Positions 36,421 to 48,587 of a DNA stretch of 64,000 bases are shown piece after piece. Location of the stretch: positions 625,857 to 689,856 of the forward strand of contig VZRN01000631.1 in NCBI GenBank assembly GCA_013397935.1. Direction: 5' to 3'. The notes beneath the pieces were generated by a model, which saw only the letters and a list, made by a program, of their open reading frames with translations, did no database searches and was not told where the DNA came from. Source of the stretch: Dasyornis broadbenti. Taxonomy: Eukaryota > Chordata > Aves > Passeriformes > Dasyornithidae. How positions within the stretch are numbered: position 1 is the stretch's first letter; each line of letters opens with the position of its first letter. Both the position numbers and the translations under genes were made by a program.

Positions 36421-37753
36421 CTCCCAAGGGCACTTTGGAGTCACAGAGCTGGTTAAAGGTCTGCTCTTCCCTGCTGTGATCCCTTTTTTGTGATGAAGCA
36501 GCGGCAGGGAATGGAATGGAATGGGCTCAGCATGGATAGGTGCTTGGCAACATCAGGAACCAGCTCTGTCAGAGGTGACCATTTCCTCAGAGCATGACAC
36601 ATCCACAAAAAACCCACAGCAACGCACGGGTCAGCCGGGAAAACAGGGACAGTTTGTTGCGAAAGGCCTTTCCTCCTGCGTTTAGGTGTGCCTGGATGGG
36701 GAGAGAGCCGTGAGGGGGTAAACACCAAACAAGTCACTGAGACTGTGAAATCTGTGCCAGCTCCTGCTCCACAGCTCTCGCCAGCTGAGCCCTCTGAAGT
36801 AGACTCAACTCTGGGAATTTTTCCAGAATTTTGTTTTATTTCCTCTCCACCACCAGTAGCAATAGGCACAGATAAACGAGCAGAGACCATGCTGTCCCCT
36901 GTTAACCAACTGGTCCCAATAGGAAGCTTCCAGTTCCAACATCCTTTTTCTGGATTCTTAGACTGTCTTTGTTCTGCAAACCTATAAACACCTATTTCTT
37001 GAAAAATACCTCCCAGCTTCCCTTCTTAGCACCCAATCTCTTTCTTGTTGGAGGTCACACAGAATTATTTGCCTCAGGTCTGCTTAGGCCCCTTGAGGTA
37101 TCGTGGCCAAATCTGGGATGGGCGTGTGGCTCAAAGGAGCTGGATCTGGCAGCCTGTGCCGTGCTGCTCCCAAAGCAGTGCCATGTTTCCATGCACCACT
37201 GCTCCGAAGTTAAAAGCTTGTCATAACGTGTCAGGTGGCAAGGCTGAAAGGCGAGGCTGATGAGACAACTTCGAGTCCGGCCTGCTCCAGGTGCCGGGGA
37301 GAGAGAGAGTTGGCATCTGAGCTACTGAGAAAAAGGCTTCGTCTGATTATGGCTGATCTCTCCTCTTCCTCTTGCTAGAGGGACGTACCAGAGGAAGGAA
37401 CCGGTTGGGGATTTGGAGAAATGGTAGTTTTAAAATGGTAACCATTCATTTTCTTGGAGGTGTAAAATATTTCCATAAGCTTCGGAGTGGAGTGAACAGC
37501 AGGACAGGATTTTCATCCATCTTCCTAAAAAAAAAAAAAAAACAACCAAAACCAAAAAGGTATAAAAAGAAAAGAACACCTGAACTCCTCAGTACAGGGT
37601 AAAAACTCATTTGCCAAGTGTTAGTACTAGGCCAGAACAGAGCGATTTGGGTGTTTCCCACTCCCGAAATGATGTGGCCCAAACCCAGATCCCTTGGTAT
37701 GGGAAAGGTGGAAGCAAATTATTTGTGCACAGTGGTTACAAAAAACAACATTA
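36421..37753. other. Non-coding unique DNA
   Basis: No gene or transposon recognised. A short GGAAT triplication lies near 36510-36525 and an A run at 37528-37542. The 145-codon minus-strand frame at 36453-36890 has no family signature. Confidence 0.55.
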
Positions 37754-37968
37754 CAGCAGGTTGCCCAGGGAAGCTGTGGTTGCCCCATCCCTGGAAGTAT
37801 TCAAGGCCAGGCTGGACGGGGCTTGGAACAACCTGGGATACTGGAAGATGTCCCTGCCCATGGCACAGGGGTTGGAATGAAATGGTCTCAAAGGTCCCTC
37901 CCAACCAAAACCAAGAGGATCTTTAAAGTCCCTTCCAACCAAACCGTTCCATGAGTCAATGATTGAAT
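37754..37968 (+). mobile_element. CR1 LINE 3' fragment with doubled tail
   Basis: CAGCAGGTTGCCCAGGGAAG, CCCATCCCTGGAAGTATTC, AAGGCCAGGCTGGACGGGGC and GATGTCCCTGCCCATGGCAC show a plus-strand CR1 3' end. The final block is present twice in tandem: first GTCTCAAAGGTCCCTCCCAA at about 37885-37904, then ATCTTTAAAGTCCCTTCCAA at about 37919-37938, before the worn terminal repeat (ATGAGTCAATGATTGAATGA). Either slippage duplicated the tail, or one CR1 tail inserted into another. Confidence 0.9.
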
Positions 37969-40134
37969 GAATATCAGTTTTGAATTTTTTAGCAGCTGTC
38001 ATGGCAGTGCCAATCGCATGAAAGAGAGCGAGGTAGCTGGCTATGGACATTACGAAAAGGAAAGGCAAAAGGTAAATGAGGAAGGATCCAGGTTGATGCA
38101 CCTTTGCTGACACCTTCCCCTTCACAGCTTTTCCAGGGCAGTGCTCAAGTCCTGAGGGAGATGGGGAGATGCTGGTGCATGATAAGCCTGAGGTGAATGA
38201 GGACCAAGGCTGTCTTCTGTATGACACTTTACCAGAGATCTTGGGTGACATGGGGCTTACAGTTTTCCTCTGAGGGGGAAAAAAAGGGTAAATAAAGAAA
38301 ATGCTATAGTTTTAAATGCACTGCAAATTGAGAATTGCTTCAGCAGCACAACCCAAATATGTGCCCTATTATTCCAGTTTCATACCCTTTAGGCAACTTG
38401 TCTACATACCAGCACTAGCAAGGAAAAATCCTTCAAAAGCATTTTTTGCTATTTTTATCCTCTGAGTGTCCAACTCTTTTTGCTAAATCTCTACAGTTTG
38501 GAGCGCAAATTACCATTTCTGACCAGTGCAGAGACAAATGATGAAATATTCATGAGTTGTTCTTACTCTTCATCTTACAGAAGCACCAGCTAGCACTAAA
38601 TTTGCATGATCTAACCAAAGAAGACATTTCAAGAGAAAAGCACTTTCTGTAGCGATATTGAAAAGCTTCTATATATTGAGGTAAAACCATCAAGTTTCTG
38701 CCCTCCCCGGTGCAGAGCCACACATTGTTTGAAGAGCATCCCACTAAATTTTCTAAAGATGTGTAAATGTGTCATCTGGACCACAGGAGATAAAGCAAGG
38801 TTAAAACACTGAGCAAAACTGAAGTTAACAAGCACAAGGTTCATAAACCTTGCGATAGAAGCTTGCAGAAACCTTTCAAGGCTCATCCAATAAAGCCCTG
38901 TGGCACTTCGTTCTTCCCCCTCCTCTCAAACCTCCATCTGTCTGAGCCAGCATCAGTAGGAAATTTTGCATGGAAGCTTGCCAGATAAAATAGCTACTTC
39001 ATCTGGCTTTCAACTGCCATTAGTTTTAGAAAGTTCTTCAAAAATATGTTAAAAATCTCCATTATTTTTAAACTATGTCCTAAGTGAGAGATGGGCTAAG
39101 TCTTCCATCTCTCTCACAAAACAGCGACTCATGTGTGCTTTAATATCGTATGTGCAAATATTCCCAACCTGCATTCTGCCCTCCTCACCTCGTCTTATAC
39201 TGAAAGATGAAAATGCTCCTGCTTACCAGAAATGCCTACAAGTTCTTTAATTTATTTAAAACCACTTCCTTGCTGTCTGAATTGCCCCGAAACTTCCAGA
39301 TACAGCTGTCTCACGAGGCTAAGTGGACCTGACCTTTGATTCTTGGCATGGGTTAGACTTCGATATCCCTGTTCGCTTGCTGACACCAACAGGAGTTTGT
39401 CACCATGAGCTGGGGTGACAATTGACCTCAGCTCCTGGTATCTCATTTTACAAATCACCTCTCTGAAATCCCTTCCCACAGCGTGGCACAGGTCATGTAA
39501 TGTGCCCTTAAAGGCTTAAAAACAGACCCAAAAAATAATTTAATTTGACACCTGGTAGATTTATTTTCATGAGGATAGAGAAATCTGGTGACATTACAGG
39601 ATTTTTTGCAAACTGTTTTTCCTGAAATAACATAGAAACAATTGCATACAGTCTCCCTAGGAGCAGCAGGCTCGAAACACAGCATCTCTCTGCTTCTGCC
39701 ATGGGCTCACCTGTGTGTCTTCCACCTTGGCCTTCACCATCCATTGTTTGCAACCAGTGCCCCAACCAGAATCTCTCTTTTTTAGGCAAAGAAGTTCATA
39801 AAAACCTTCCACTGGAATTATATACCATTTTCAGAAATTCTTGTGCTCAAACCCCATTTGGGAAGTCACTAGCAGCTTTCAGAATAACTCCTCAAACAAA
39901 GGCTGGTTGTTTGGGTCAAGGTGTGTTTTGTTATTGTTGAGTTTTTTAGGAGATGTTGGCAGGTGTCTCTAGAGTGTCTTTGTAGTTTTGATGAAATTAC
40001 AATGATTGTGCTCTGCTACTGGAGTAGATCCCACCCCAGAAGACTCTAAAGTGAAAGAAACTTAATGTTCCTGTGGTGAAATGTCCCATGATACCATTAG
40101 TTACCATCCACTCCTCTTGGTGATGGGACCTTCT
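37969..40134. other. Non-coding unique DNA
   Basis: I recognise nothing beyond AT-rich unique sequence. Open frames do not exceed about 170 codons. The longest, on the minus strand from 38251, runs into the CR1 at 37.8 kb. Confidence 0.55.
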
Positions 40135-40136
40135 CG

Positions 40137-40318
40137 CAGAATCATGGAAAGGTTTGGGTGGGAAGGGACCTTAAGGATCATCCTGCTCCATGCGCAATGC
40201 TGTGGACAGGGACACCTTCCACTAGACCAGGTTGCTCAGAGCCCCATCCAGCCTGGCCTTGGCCAATTCCAGGGATGGAACATCCACAGCATCTCTAGGC
40301 AACCTGTGTCAGTGCTGA
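40137..40318 (-). mobile_element. CR1 LINE 3' fragment
   Basis: The plus strand carries GAATCATGGAAAGGTTTGGG, AGGGACCTTAAGGATCATCC, GACACCTTCCACTAGACCAG, GCCCCATCCAGCCTGGCCTT and CTAGGCAACCTGTGTCAG, a reverse-oriented CR1 3' end. It shares GGAAAGGTTT and TTCCAGGGATGGAACATCCA with the plus-strand copy at 40978. Most copies here have GAATGGTTT and GGATGGGGCATCC at those positions. Confidence 0.92.
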
Positions 40319-40977
40319 TTATCGAGTCAAGGGCACACAGAATTGCTGGAAATTTTCAGAGAAATGCAGGAAAATAAGATTCATCACATTTGGGGTTTAC
40401 CAAGCCTGACAGCATCTCCTTAAATTTGTAGAGCGAACATTTTCAGAGCAATGAATTTTATTTGGTGTTCTTTATTAATACAGCAGCGACTTTTCTTTCT
40501 ATATTTTTTTAATAGTCGGGAAATGTCATTTTTGATCTACACTTTAATAATAAGTAGAATATAATTTCCAGTGAAAAGTGCCAAGGAGGGTATTTATGTG
40601 ATGCTGTTCTGCCTCGGGCATTAATGAAGTATGAGACGGTGCAGCAGGCGCGGTTGTGTTGTGTGTAATGATACAAATTGAACGTAAGTAATATAATTAT
40701 TTGTGGTGTAACACAACTGCTGCACAAATAGTGTTCCTGGCAGTAAATGTCGCTGTTATGATAGGAAGGCACTGCTGATGCCACTAAGCATTACAATCAA
40801 TTCTTGATAACATCATGCGAACCAGGCTAATAAATTGGGAATTATGTGCCTCCTGCACATTTCTGCCTATGTTGAGCCAGGACTTGGTTGATAATAGAGT
40901 AACAAATAATCCTGCTGGAAAAACAGTCCAAAAAGCCGCAAGTTAACAGACCGAGAGAAATCCAAACGTAGCACTGA
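40319..40977. promoter_or_regulatory. AT-rich unique block between facing CR1 tails (candidate regulatory DNA)
   Basis: The block is repeat-free and rich in homeodomain-like words (TTCTTTATTAATACAG, GGGCATTAATGAAG, AATATAATTATTTG, AGCATTACAATCAATTC, GGCTAATAAATTGGG). It also contains GTGTAATGATAC, an ATGATAC word of bZIP/homeodomain type. It holds no open frame of note. The texture is that of a distal enhancer, but conservation cannot be seen from one sequence. Confidence 0.28.
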
Positions 40978-41125
40978 AATTATGGATGTTCCATCCCTGG
41001 AATTGTTCAAGGCTGGGCTGGATGGGGCTCTGAGCAGCCTGGTGTAGCGGAAGGTGTCCGTGGGGGTTGAGATGAGATGATTTTTCAGATCCTTCCCAAA
41101 CAAAACCTTTCCCTGATTCTGTGAT
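40978..41125 (+). mobile_element. CR1 LINE 3' fragment
   Basis: CCATCCCTGGAATTGTTCAA, GCTGGATGGGGCTCTGAGCA, GGAAGGTGTCCGTGGGGG and TTCCCTGATTCTGTGATGC mark a plus-strand CR1 3' end. Relative to other copies it has lost the CTGCCCATGGCAG part of the last third. It forms an inverted pair with the copy at 40137-40318. Confidence 0.9.
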
Positions 41126-44100
41126 GCTGCTTGCCCAGCTTGCCAGCTGCACCTCTGCAAAACATAGGGCTCCTGTCTGCACCAGCAGGGGTGTGCCCAG
41201 GCACCTCTGCCCGGACCAAAGTATCCCAAGGGAGCCAAAAGGAATGGCAGGCTGCTGCTGCTTTGGTGCAAAAACCTCCCTCCAACCCCCCCAACGCGAG
41301 GTGGTTCAGCAGGTCTGGAAAAGGTTGTGAACCACGAGCCACTAAACTGGAAAAGCAGAAGAGCAATTATCCTGAGAAGTTGCACAAGCTCCCAGATAAA
41401 CCACTCCCTGTGCAGGGAGCGTCTGCAGCTCTCCTGGGATAGACTGAGAGGAGAGATGAGGGCTAAACCTCATCATTTGCTAAAGGAGAAATTGGAGAAA
41501 TCACTCAAACGAGGCGGGGATTAAACCGGGACTGAGTTCTGGTGAGAGCGCTCAAGGAAATTTAGATTACAATGATGGAGAGGAGGAGAAGATTAAAACT
41601 CAGGGCTGAGTGAGTAATGCACAACAAATGTATTCAAATGAATCTCTTCCATCGAGGCCTTTCCAGGACTCCCATCACCTCGCAATCTTTAATGCACTTA
41701 CTCTGCTAGAAGGAAGGCAGTGCTGCTATTTCTGTCTTTCGCTTGGGGGATGGAAACACGGGGACATTAAATACCTTCCTCAAGGTGACTCAAAATATAT
41801 GAATTTCAGGTCTCAGCGTAGCCAGAGGAGCATCACTCCCACCCTCCTGGGAGCTGTGGGCTGCAGATCCCAGCTCTGGGACTCCACAGCAAAGAGCCTG
41901 ACAGTGCCTTCCCCAGGCTCCTCTCCTCTGCTCATCCTTAGCATTCTGCCGAAGGCACCAGGAATCTCTTTCGAGGGCACCGAGGGGCGCAGGGTGAGGG
42001 TGACAGATTCGTGCTGGCATGTTTGGCACTCCTTCAATGACTTCAGCAGGAGGTGGGAAAGGTAGGGCCCCCTGCAGTAATGACAGTGTGGAGACTGTGC
42101 TGTGGGAGGGGAAGAGATGCTGGGGGACCTGCCTGACAGCTTGATTCGCTATGAAGTTGACTCCATTTGAATCCCACCCTGATGCGTGGATCTTGTAAAT
42201 GCAGAGATGGATCCTTTCCTCTTGGGGTCTGTGGCTGAAGCTTCTGGGGAGGGAGTCTCTTCCTTGTGTCTTCTGAGCTTCAGCTGGCAAAAATTTGTGA
42301 ATGAGCTCCTGTGGTTGTTTAATGTTAATATAACTGAATTTGCCCACAGCTACTGGAAATTGCTCTGCTACTCCTTCCACTGCTACCAGATGGGCTGTTA
42401 GTACCCGAGAGTTTGTCACAGAAAAGTCCTTCACTGATGGCAGACGAGGGGGAAAAAACCTCATTTTAGACTCATAGCTTTAGGGCAGCCTATCCCCAGT
42501 GCTCACACCGTGTCCTAGCAGGGACCATCAGCTCTCCTGCCCTGCCAGCGAGGTGCGAAACAACAAATGCAGTGTCCAGGCAGCACAGACTGCAGCCAGC
42601 CAGGGGAATGGTCCAACCATTTCATTACCAGCTTCCTCCTCCTCCTTCCTCTTGGGGCCACTCCTGTTTGGGGCTGCTCACTGGCCCAGCTCCAGGAAGG
42701 AGGATGAGTTGCTGCCTGAGCCAAAGAAGGTGCTTTACAGGTAGAACAGGACACGGCACTGGCTGCAGAAGACAGCCTGGACCCAAGTCCTGGTGAGCAG
42801 GTGATTCCTGGGCCTGGTGCAGCAAAGGTCAGCTTAGCACATTCAGAAAAGTGAACCCTGCTCTCAGAAGATGCCTGCAGGCTCTTGCTTTCAAACAGGT
42901 GGGAGGGATAAAACGTGCTCTTTAACCTCATGGTCCCAGATCTCGCAAAAGGTGAAGACAATTGTGAGGATAATTTTTATTTTATATTTAATTTAAAAAA
43001 GGAAAATCTGGAATAGCTCAGTGTTTGGCCTTTTGTAGCCAGCTGTCTGCAGCTTCCCACTCAGCCTTTCCTCTCCAGAAGCACCTTCCTCTGGCCCTGG
43101 AGCCCAGAGCCTGCTCTTCCTTCTGCTCCCACCCCTGTGGCTCCCCTGGGAGCCATCCAGGTGCTCGCTCATGAAAAGTGAGTTGGATGCCCTTGGATGC
43201 TTTCCAAGGTCTTGCTGTGTCTGTGCAGGGTTCCTGGGAATGCAGGGGAGATGGAGAGCCAGGACAGCTCACAGAGCCTCCCCTGGGCCCTCCTGCACAT
43301 GCCAGGGGTGTGCAGGGATGCCACTCAGTGCAGGTGGCTTGGAAGAAAAAAAAAAAATATGCTCCTAGGGAAAAACTCTTGGTTCTGCATGCACATCTGG
43401 GAATAGCACTGTCCCCGAGGCTGGCGGCAATTTTCAGCCCATCTATATTTTCCCTGGGATTTCACAGACCTGTCCAGCTGCCAAAACACATTTTCTGTTG
43501 TTACTTCGTTTGCGAAAGGTTTCTCGCTCTTCTTTCTCTCTTCATCACACCAGGCCACTTGTCCCGAGTTCTGCTCCCAGGCGGGCCAGCCCCTGGTTGT
43601 TTTCTCCAGCTTGCTTCCATGCCTGCTGTGAAACGTTCAGCATTCCCACAAAACATCATCAGACACTCCCAAGTCCCCCCATTTCTGCTGAGCATCTCAG
43701 GGGACCGGCTTGAGTTGCTTTAGCACCTGCCACCCTCCGTGCCACCCTGAGCTCCCAGCCACCATCCCACCATCATCCCACCGCCCTATCCGTGTCCTTT
43801 CCCACACAATTCCTCACAGCAGGCGCCCTGCACGGGCACAGGGATCCCACAAATCCCCCTCCCTGCCGCAGCCAGCACCAGTGGCCAAGGGAACGTGTTA
43901 GTAACTAATTTATATGGGCATGATTTACATGCTTAATTAGCTCTGCTTTTATTTGCTGCATTCACAAGGCAGCGTATTTTCCCACAAAGCTCCATGCCTA
44001 GAGCCTGTTTGATTAGCTGCAGAAAGGGAAGCATTCAGCAGCGTAAAGCTGAACCACCAGAAAGTCAATACATATTAAAGGATTTGAAAGGCTTCCGCCC

Positions 44101-44166
44101 GCCATCCCCCAACTAAACACATTTTACAAACAGCAGGGAAGACAAAATTCTGAATTCCGTGCTGGT

Positions 44167-44216
44167 TTTTTTTTTTTTTNTGTCGGTACATTAATTCCCT
44201 TCTTTCTTTTTTCTCT

Positions 44217-44247
<31 letters not shown>
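44167..44247. repeat. Poly(T) and pyrimidine tract with one N
   Basis: A T run ends at an undetermined base (44180). After GTCGGTACATTAATTCCC, a CTTT/TCTC stretch leads into 28 T (44220-44247). A second ambiguous base lies in an A run at 44479. Both mark uncertain homopolymer length. Confidence 0.9.
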
Positions 44248-44929
44248 CCCCTCACTAGAGGACAAATAAGTGATGCGGAGCCTGGAATTATTTTTCTGGA
44301 TCCAACTTATTTCCTCTGTATCAAACTTCATAAAAGAGCCAAACTGGAGATATGAAACCCCTTTGGCAAAGATTCTTCCCACACACCAGCAGTCCCAGAG
44401 GCTTACTCTGCTCAGAGAAGTTGAGGTAAAAACTGTGCAGTTTGCAGCAGCTCCACCCCTCTCCCAAAAAAAAAAAAANAAAACTGCATCCCAAACTGCA
44501 GGAAGTTTGCGTGCGGTTTTGGGAAGAAAGCTGGAGCAGCCGGTGTGTACGAGCACCATCTGTCGGCTCCATTGCTGCTTACAGGGTGCAAACTGCAGCT
44601 CGCTCTCAGCAACACTGCAGCTCCAGGGCATGACACGAGGGACAGTCCCAGATTTGGGGACCATTTTCCGGACAAACAGCCGGGCAGGAGGCAGCAGGAA
44701 TCGCCAGATTATCCAGCAATTTGCAAAACGTCACCCAGGCTCCAGAAGGGGAACTTGGAGTCTCCCTCCCTGGGGCTGCCGTCCTGATGCCTTCTAAAGC
44801 AGCCTGACAATTGTTAGTTAAGGATGCTCCATCATCCCTTTTTCCTACACAAATAACATATTTTGGCCTCAGCAGCTGAGAAAATTAATTCAACTAAGGT
44901 TTTGGGCCCATTCAGGGTATTTGGCCACT

Positions 44930-45140
44930 ACTCCTGTTCAATGGCTTTAAGAACAAAGGGCTACAAATCTACAGCAATTTACAATCTGACTTTCCAATTA
45001 CGGATTTGATGTGGTTTTATGCCTTTTAAGTGACAATATTTGTCAGGCCATTTGTTCAGTGCATTGTCTGCATGTGCAGTTACACAGGAATTGGTTTAAT
45101 TAAGGTTAATTGGTGCATAATTAGAGCTGCTGCCAACACA
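44930..45140. promoter_or_regulatory. Possible conserved non-coding element (candidate only)
   Basis: Unique DNA containing CCAATTACGGATTTG, GACAATATTTGTC (a perfect inverted repeat), GTTTAATTAAGGTTAATTGG and GCATAATTAGAGC. Four ATTA-type homeodomain words fall within about 130 bp. There is no reading frame of note. The call rests on composition and motif density alone. Confidence 0.27.
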
Positions 45141-48100
45141 AAAGAATGGCTGCAGACCAGCGAGAGAGTCGATTTCTATCCAGCTCCAGAGGACAAATCG
45201 TGTAAAGGGGACATTGCAGTGGAGTGGTAAAAACCTAAACTGCTTCAAATTGTAATTTTTGTGAAAGCTCACCCCTGACTGCCTGGCAGTGCTGTCCCCA
45301 GGGCACAGAGCCCTGTCCCCACTCAGTGACGCATTTTTAATGGTAGAAGGTGTTTGTGCTAATGAACCTTTGCAGCTGGATCCTCTCATTTGCCAGTGCA
45401 GGGGAACCGTGCAGGCTGCACCTCCGGGAAGCAAAACTGAGCACAAGGGGGAGGAGGGGAGATGCTTTGAAGAAGAAGGTCTGATTTATCCCACTATAAA
45501 CTCACCTGGGATCGCTGGTCTGGCACAAACCCAGTGGGAAGAGCGCTTTAGCCTTTCCACGATGCTCCTGGGTGATGCCACCAGCGGCTGAAGAACTGTG
45601 GGGAAGTTCTGGCGTTTGTGGCTTGTTTCTGCAGCGCTGCAGCAGGGTGATCACCACACAGCACTTGTTATGTTGTGTCTGACCCTCCTTCCCCAGGTTT
45701 TAGTGCTGAAAGCAAAGCCAAAAGAGCAGTGCCCAGCTGTGAACTCGCCCACTGCCTCCATCCTGGCCCCACTTGCGGCTCTCCAAGGCCAGGGCTCCCA
45801 GTTATCCCAGTCCAGGGGTGCTGGGAGCAATCTTCCCCTCTCCTCTGAGGTCAAGGGACAGAGGATCCCGGGCCACCACACAGCCTCCTGCTCCAGATGG
45901 GCACTCAGCCCTGGCAGCCTTTCCAGATGGCAAACTCTGCTCCAGCAGTGTGTGGAGATTTCAAAATAATGAAGGAACATGAGAAGCGGGGAGTGAAATA
46001 GAGTAAGATGTGAAGGAATAGACTGGGAACTTGGTGAAGACCCCACCAGACAGTAATTAAGGTCTGATCACTGTGGTCCTGTGTCGAACACAGCAAATGA
46101 AGGAGAGAGGGGGTGTCCTCTATCTCACAGTGGCAGCTTTTTTCTCTGAGTTATTATTTCGGCCCTGACAGAATCCTGCACCTGCTGAGGGAAACATGAT
46201 CCTACCTTTGCCAAGCAAGGAATTTCAGGGATCCACCAAAGAGGCAACTGCCTCCTCTGCTCCTCTTGACCAAAGAGTTTTCACAAGAAAAACTCTCCAC
46301 TGGCCCTAGTAAAACAATACAGACCTTCCCATCCCCGGTGCATACAAATTTCTCCTCGTTACCATGGTGAAAGGAGTAGCAGTGACTCTCCCAGACAGAT
46401 CAGCATCATCAACTTCCCCTCTGCCCCCATGTACACACTCCTCAGAAGAGAGCAAAATGGTCAGCGAGACAAAATCAGAGAGAAGAAACCCCTGTTGCTG
46501 GCACAATTCCTTCATCTGCCACCCTGTCCACGGCAGCTTCAGGGAGCCAGGGCAGTGCTGGGGGCAAGCAGCACATGCAGCTGTGTCAGACTGCTGGAGG
46601 GAAGTTATGCTCTTATTGGAGCCTGAGAAAAGCCAGGGAAGTGAGTGGCTGTACGCATTTCAGGGAGCTCCACAGAGCCCTGCCAGGCTGGAATGAGGTC
46701 AGATCCTTGCAGCCTGAGACTCTCAGAACCCTCCCAGAAAATGCCATTATCAAAGCATCTGCTGTCAAAACAGACTGATTGTTTGGTGAGGGGGGGGAAG
46801 CTTAGAAACAGCAGAGCAATTTTCCAAGCAGAGGCAGCTGAAGTTTCTCGATGTGCAGAATTCCTTTTTCGCCCTCATTGGATGGTGTCCCTCTTTTCTA
46901 CCTTGGTCACACTAAGGCGTGATGGCTGGTCACACACCTGCCCCACTGCCTGTGCAGCCCCTGTGAAGGTTCAGGAGCTTCTTTGAAGAAGAAATCCATA
47001 ATTCTGTAAATTTAGACCTGTGGGTTAGAGTCTCTTGGCCTTAACCTCTCACTACTTTTCTTCTGATGCTGCCACTGAGGGCACAATGAGGGCACGAAAT
47101 GAGGTGTTTCAGCACTGAATTAAATATCTCGCCTCTACCACAGAGCATCTGAGCATGGTGTGTTCGACAGGATTCATCCTCTCTAATTTAGCTGTCTGGA
47201 GGTTAGGTGTCCAGTCAGGATCCCTCTGTAGTCCCTGGGAGACACCGAGATCACCTGAGGACAATTCTTCTTTCCGGAGCTGAACATCCCAGCCCTGAAG
47301 GCAGCCCTGTAACCTGCTGTACGTGATGCAGGTCCCACCCCAGCTGCCTCATCTGTCTGCCTTCCTGAGTCATGACCCTCTGGAAAGCTGTACATCGAGA
47401 GACTTCCATATTAACCCCCTGATGAACATCGTGTCCAGCAAAATCTGAAGGCAAAGCCAATTCCAGACCAGTCCAAAGGAGCAGTCAGCCCTTAAACATA
47501 AAAAAGCAATAAATTATGAATTAAAAATGAGCGAGGGGATTGAGGAGAGAATTATATGCCTGAGACAGACTCATGTTATAGAGGTGGTTTCAGGTTGCTA
47601 AGCTGCGGGGAACAATTAAGGGAGAGTTTCCAAGGGGCAAAGCAATGAAATCACAGTGCCATAGAAATCAAAGGGCTCGGTACGTGCATGAACAGGAAGA
47701 GCAGCTTCACTCGAGCTACAGGAGCACGGTGAAAATGTAAATAAGTAAATATTCCTTCAGTAAGGCACAAGCGCATTAACAACCACTGTTACATGCTCTT
47801 AATAACCATTTTTGTGTGTTTAAGCTTTGCACTGTGATTTTCCAGATTAAACCCTCTCTGCTTTAACCCTAAGCAGCTCCCGTGACTGCGGAGTCGCAGA
47901 GTGTCAGGAAAACACCGTGACAGTGCAACCGGCGGGTCTGGGGTGCATGGAATGTGGTTTGGCACGAGGCATGGAGAACATCAGGATGGCAGAGCCATTC
48001 ACACTGCTCAGCCCATCACCACACAGTTGACCAAACAGTGTGACCATGCAAAGGATTTCTGATTTCCACTGTGCTGCTGCAAGAAACTACTTAGCGCCTG

Positions 48101-48564
48101 GGTAAGGGAGGGATGAGCTTATTTCTCTGCTGAGGACCAGGAAAGCCAGGAATGGCAGCTTCCCAGGGATGTGAAAAAGCCCTAAGAAGGAAAATTGGAA
48201 ATAGCTGCTTCTGAAGAGTTTCCTCTACAGGCGCCGGATGGCAAACTGGCATAAATCAGCACAGCTCCGCTGATGAACTGGCCAGGGCCAAGTCTGAGCC
48301 CAAAAATAAGCAGAAGTCTCCTCCACCTGTAACTTGAGGCAACAAAATGCTTTGAATTTCTTTTAACCGCAAAATACCTTAACCTGAAAGGAAGGGCAAC
48401 TCAGGGGTCTCGCACGTGAGGTGGGGTCCTCACAGGAAGGCTGCCAGCCATTTCTCTACAGTTATTATGAGTTTCAGGATTCAACACAGCTGTATAGATC
48501 ATCTCCATCCCTGAAGGCCGGCCTGCCTTTGCTGTGACCCTGGGGGCTCATGAATGGGGCCATG

Positions 48565-48587
48565 GATCATCATCATCATCATCATCA
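48565..48587. repeat. (CAT)n microsatellite
   Basis: Seven CAT/ATC units, encoding a methionine run on the minus strand inside a chance frame. Confidence 0.9.

Noticed and set aside
41790..42464. 224-codon minus-strand frame, the longest outside CR1
   Set aside because: It has no recognisable domain or signal peptide, the region shows no visible splice context for it, and one frame of this length is expected by chance in GC-richer DNA across 64 kb.
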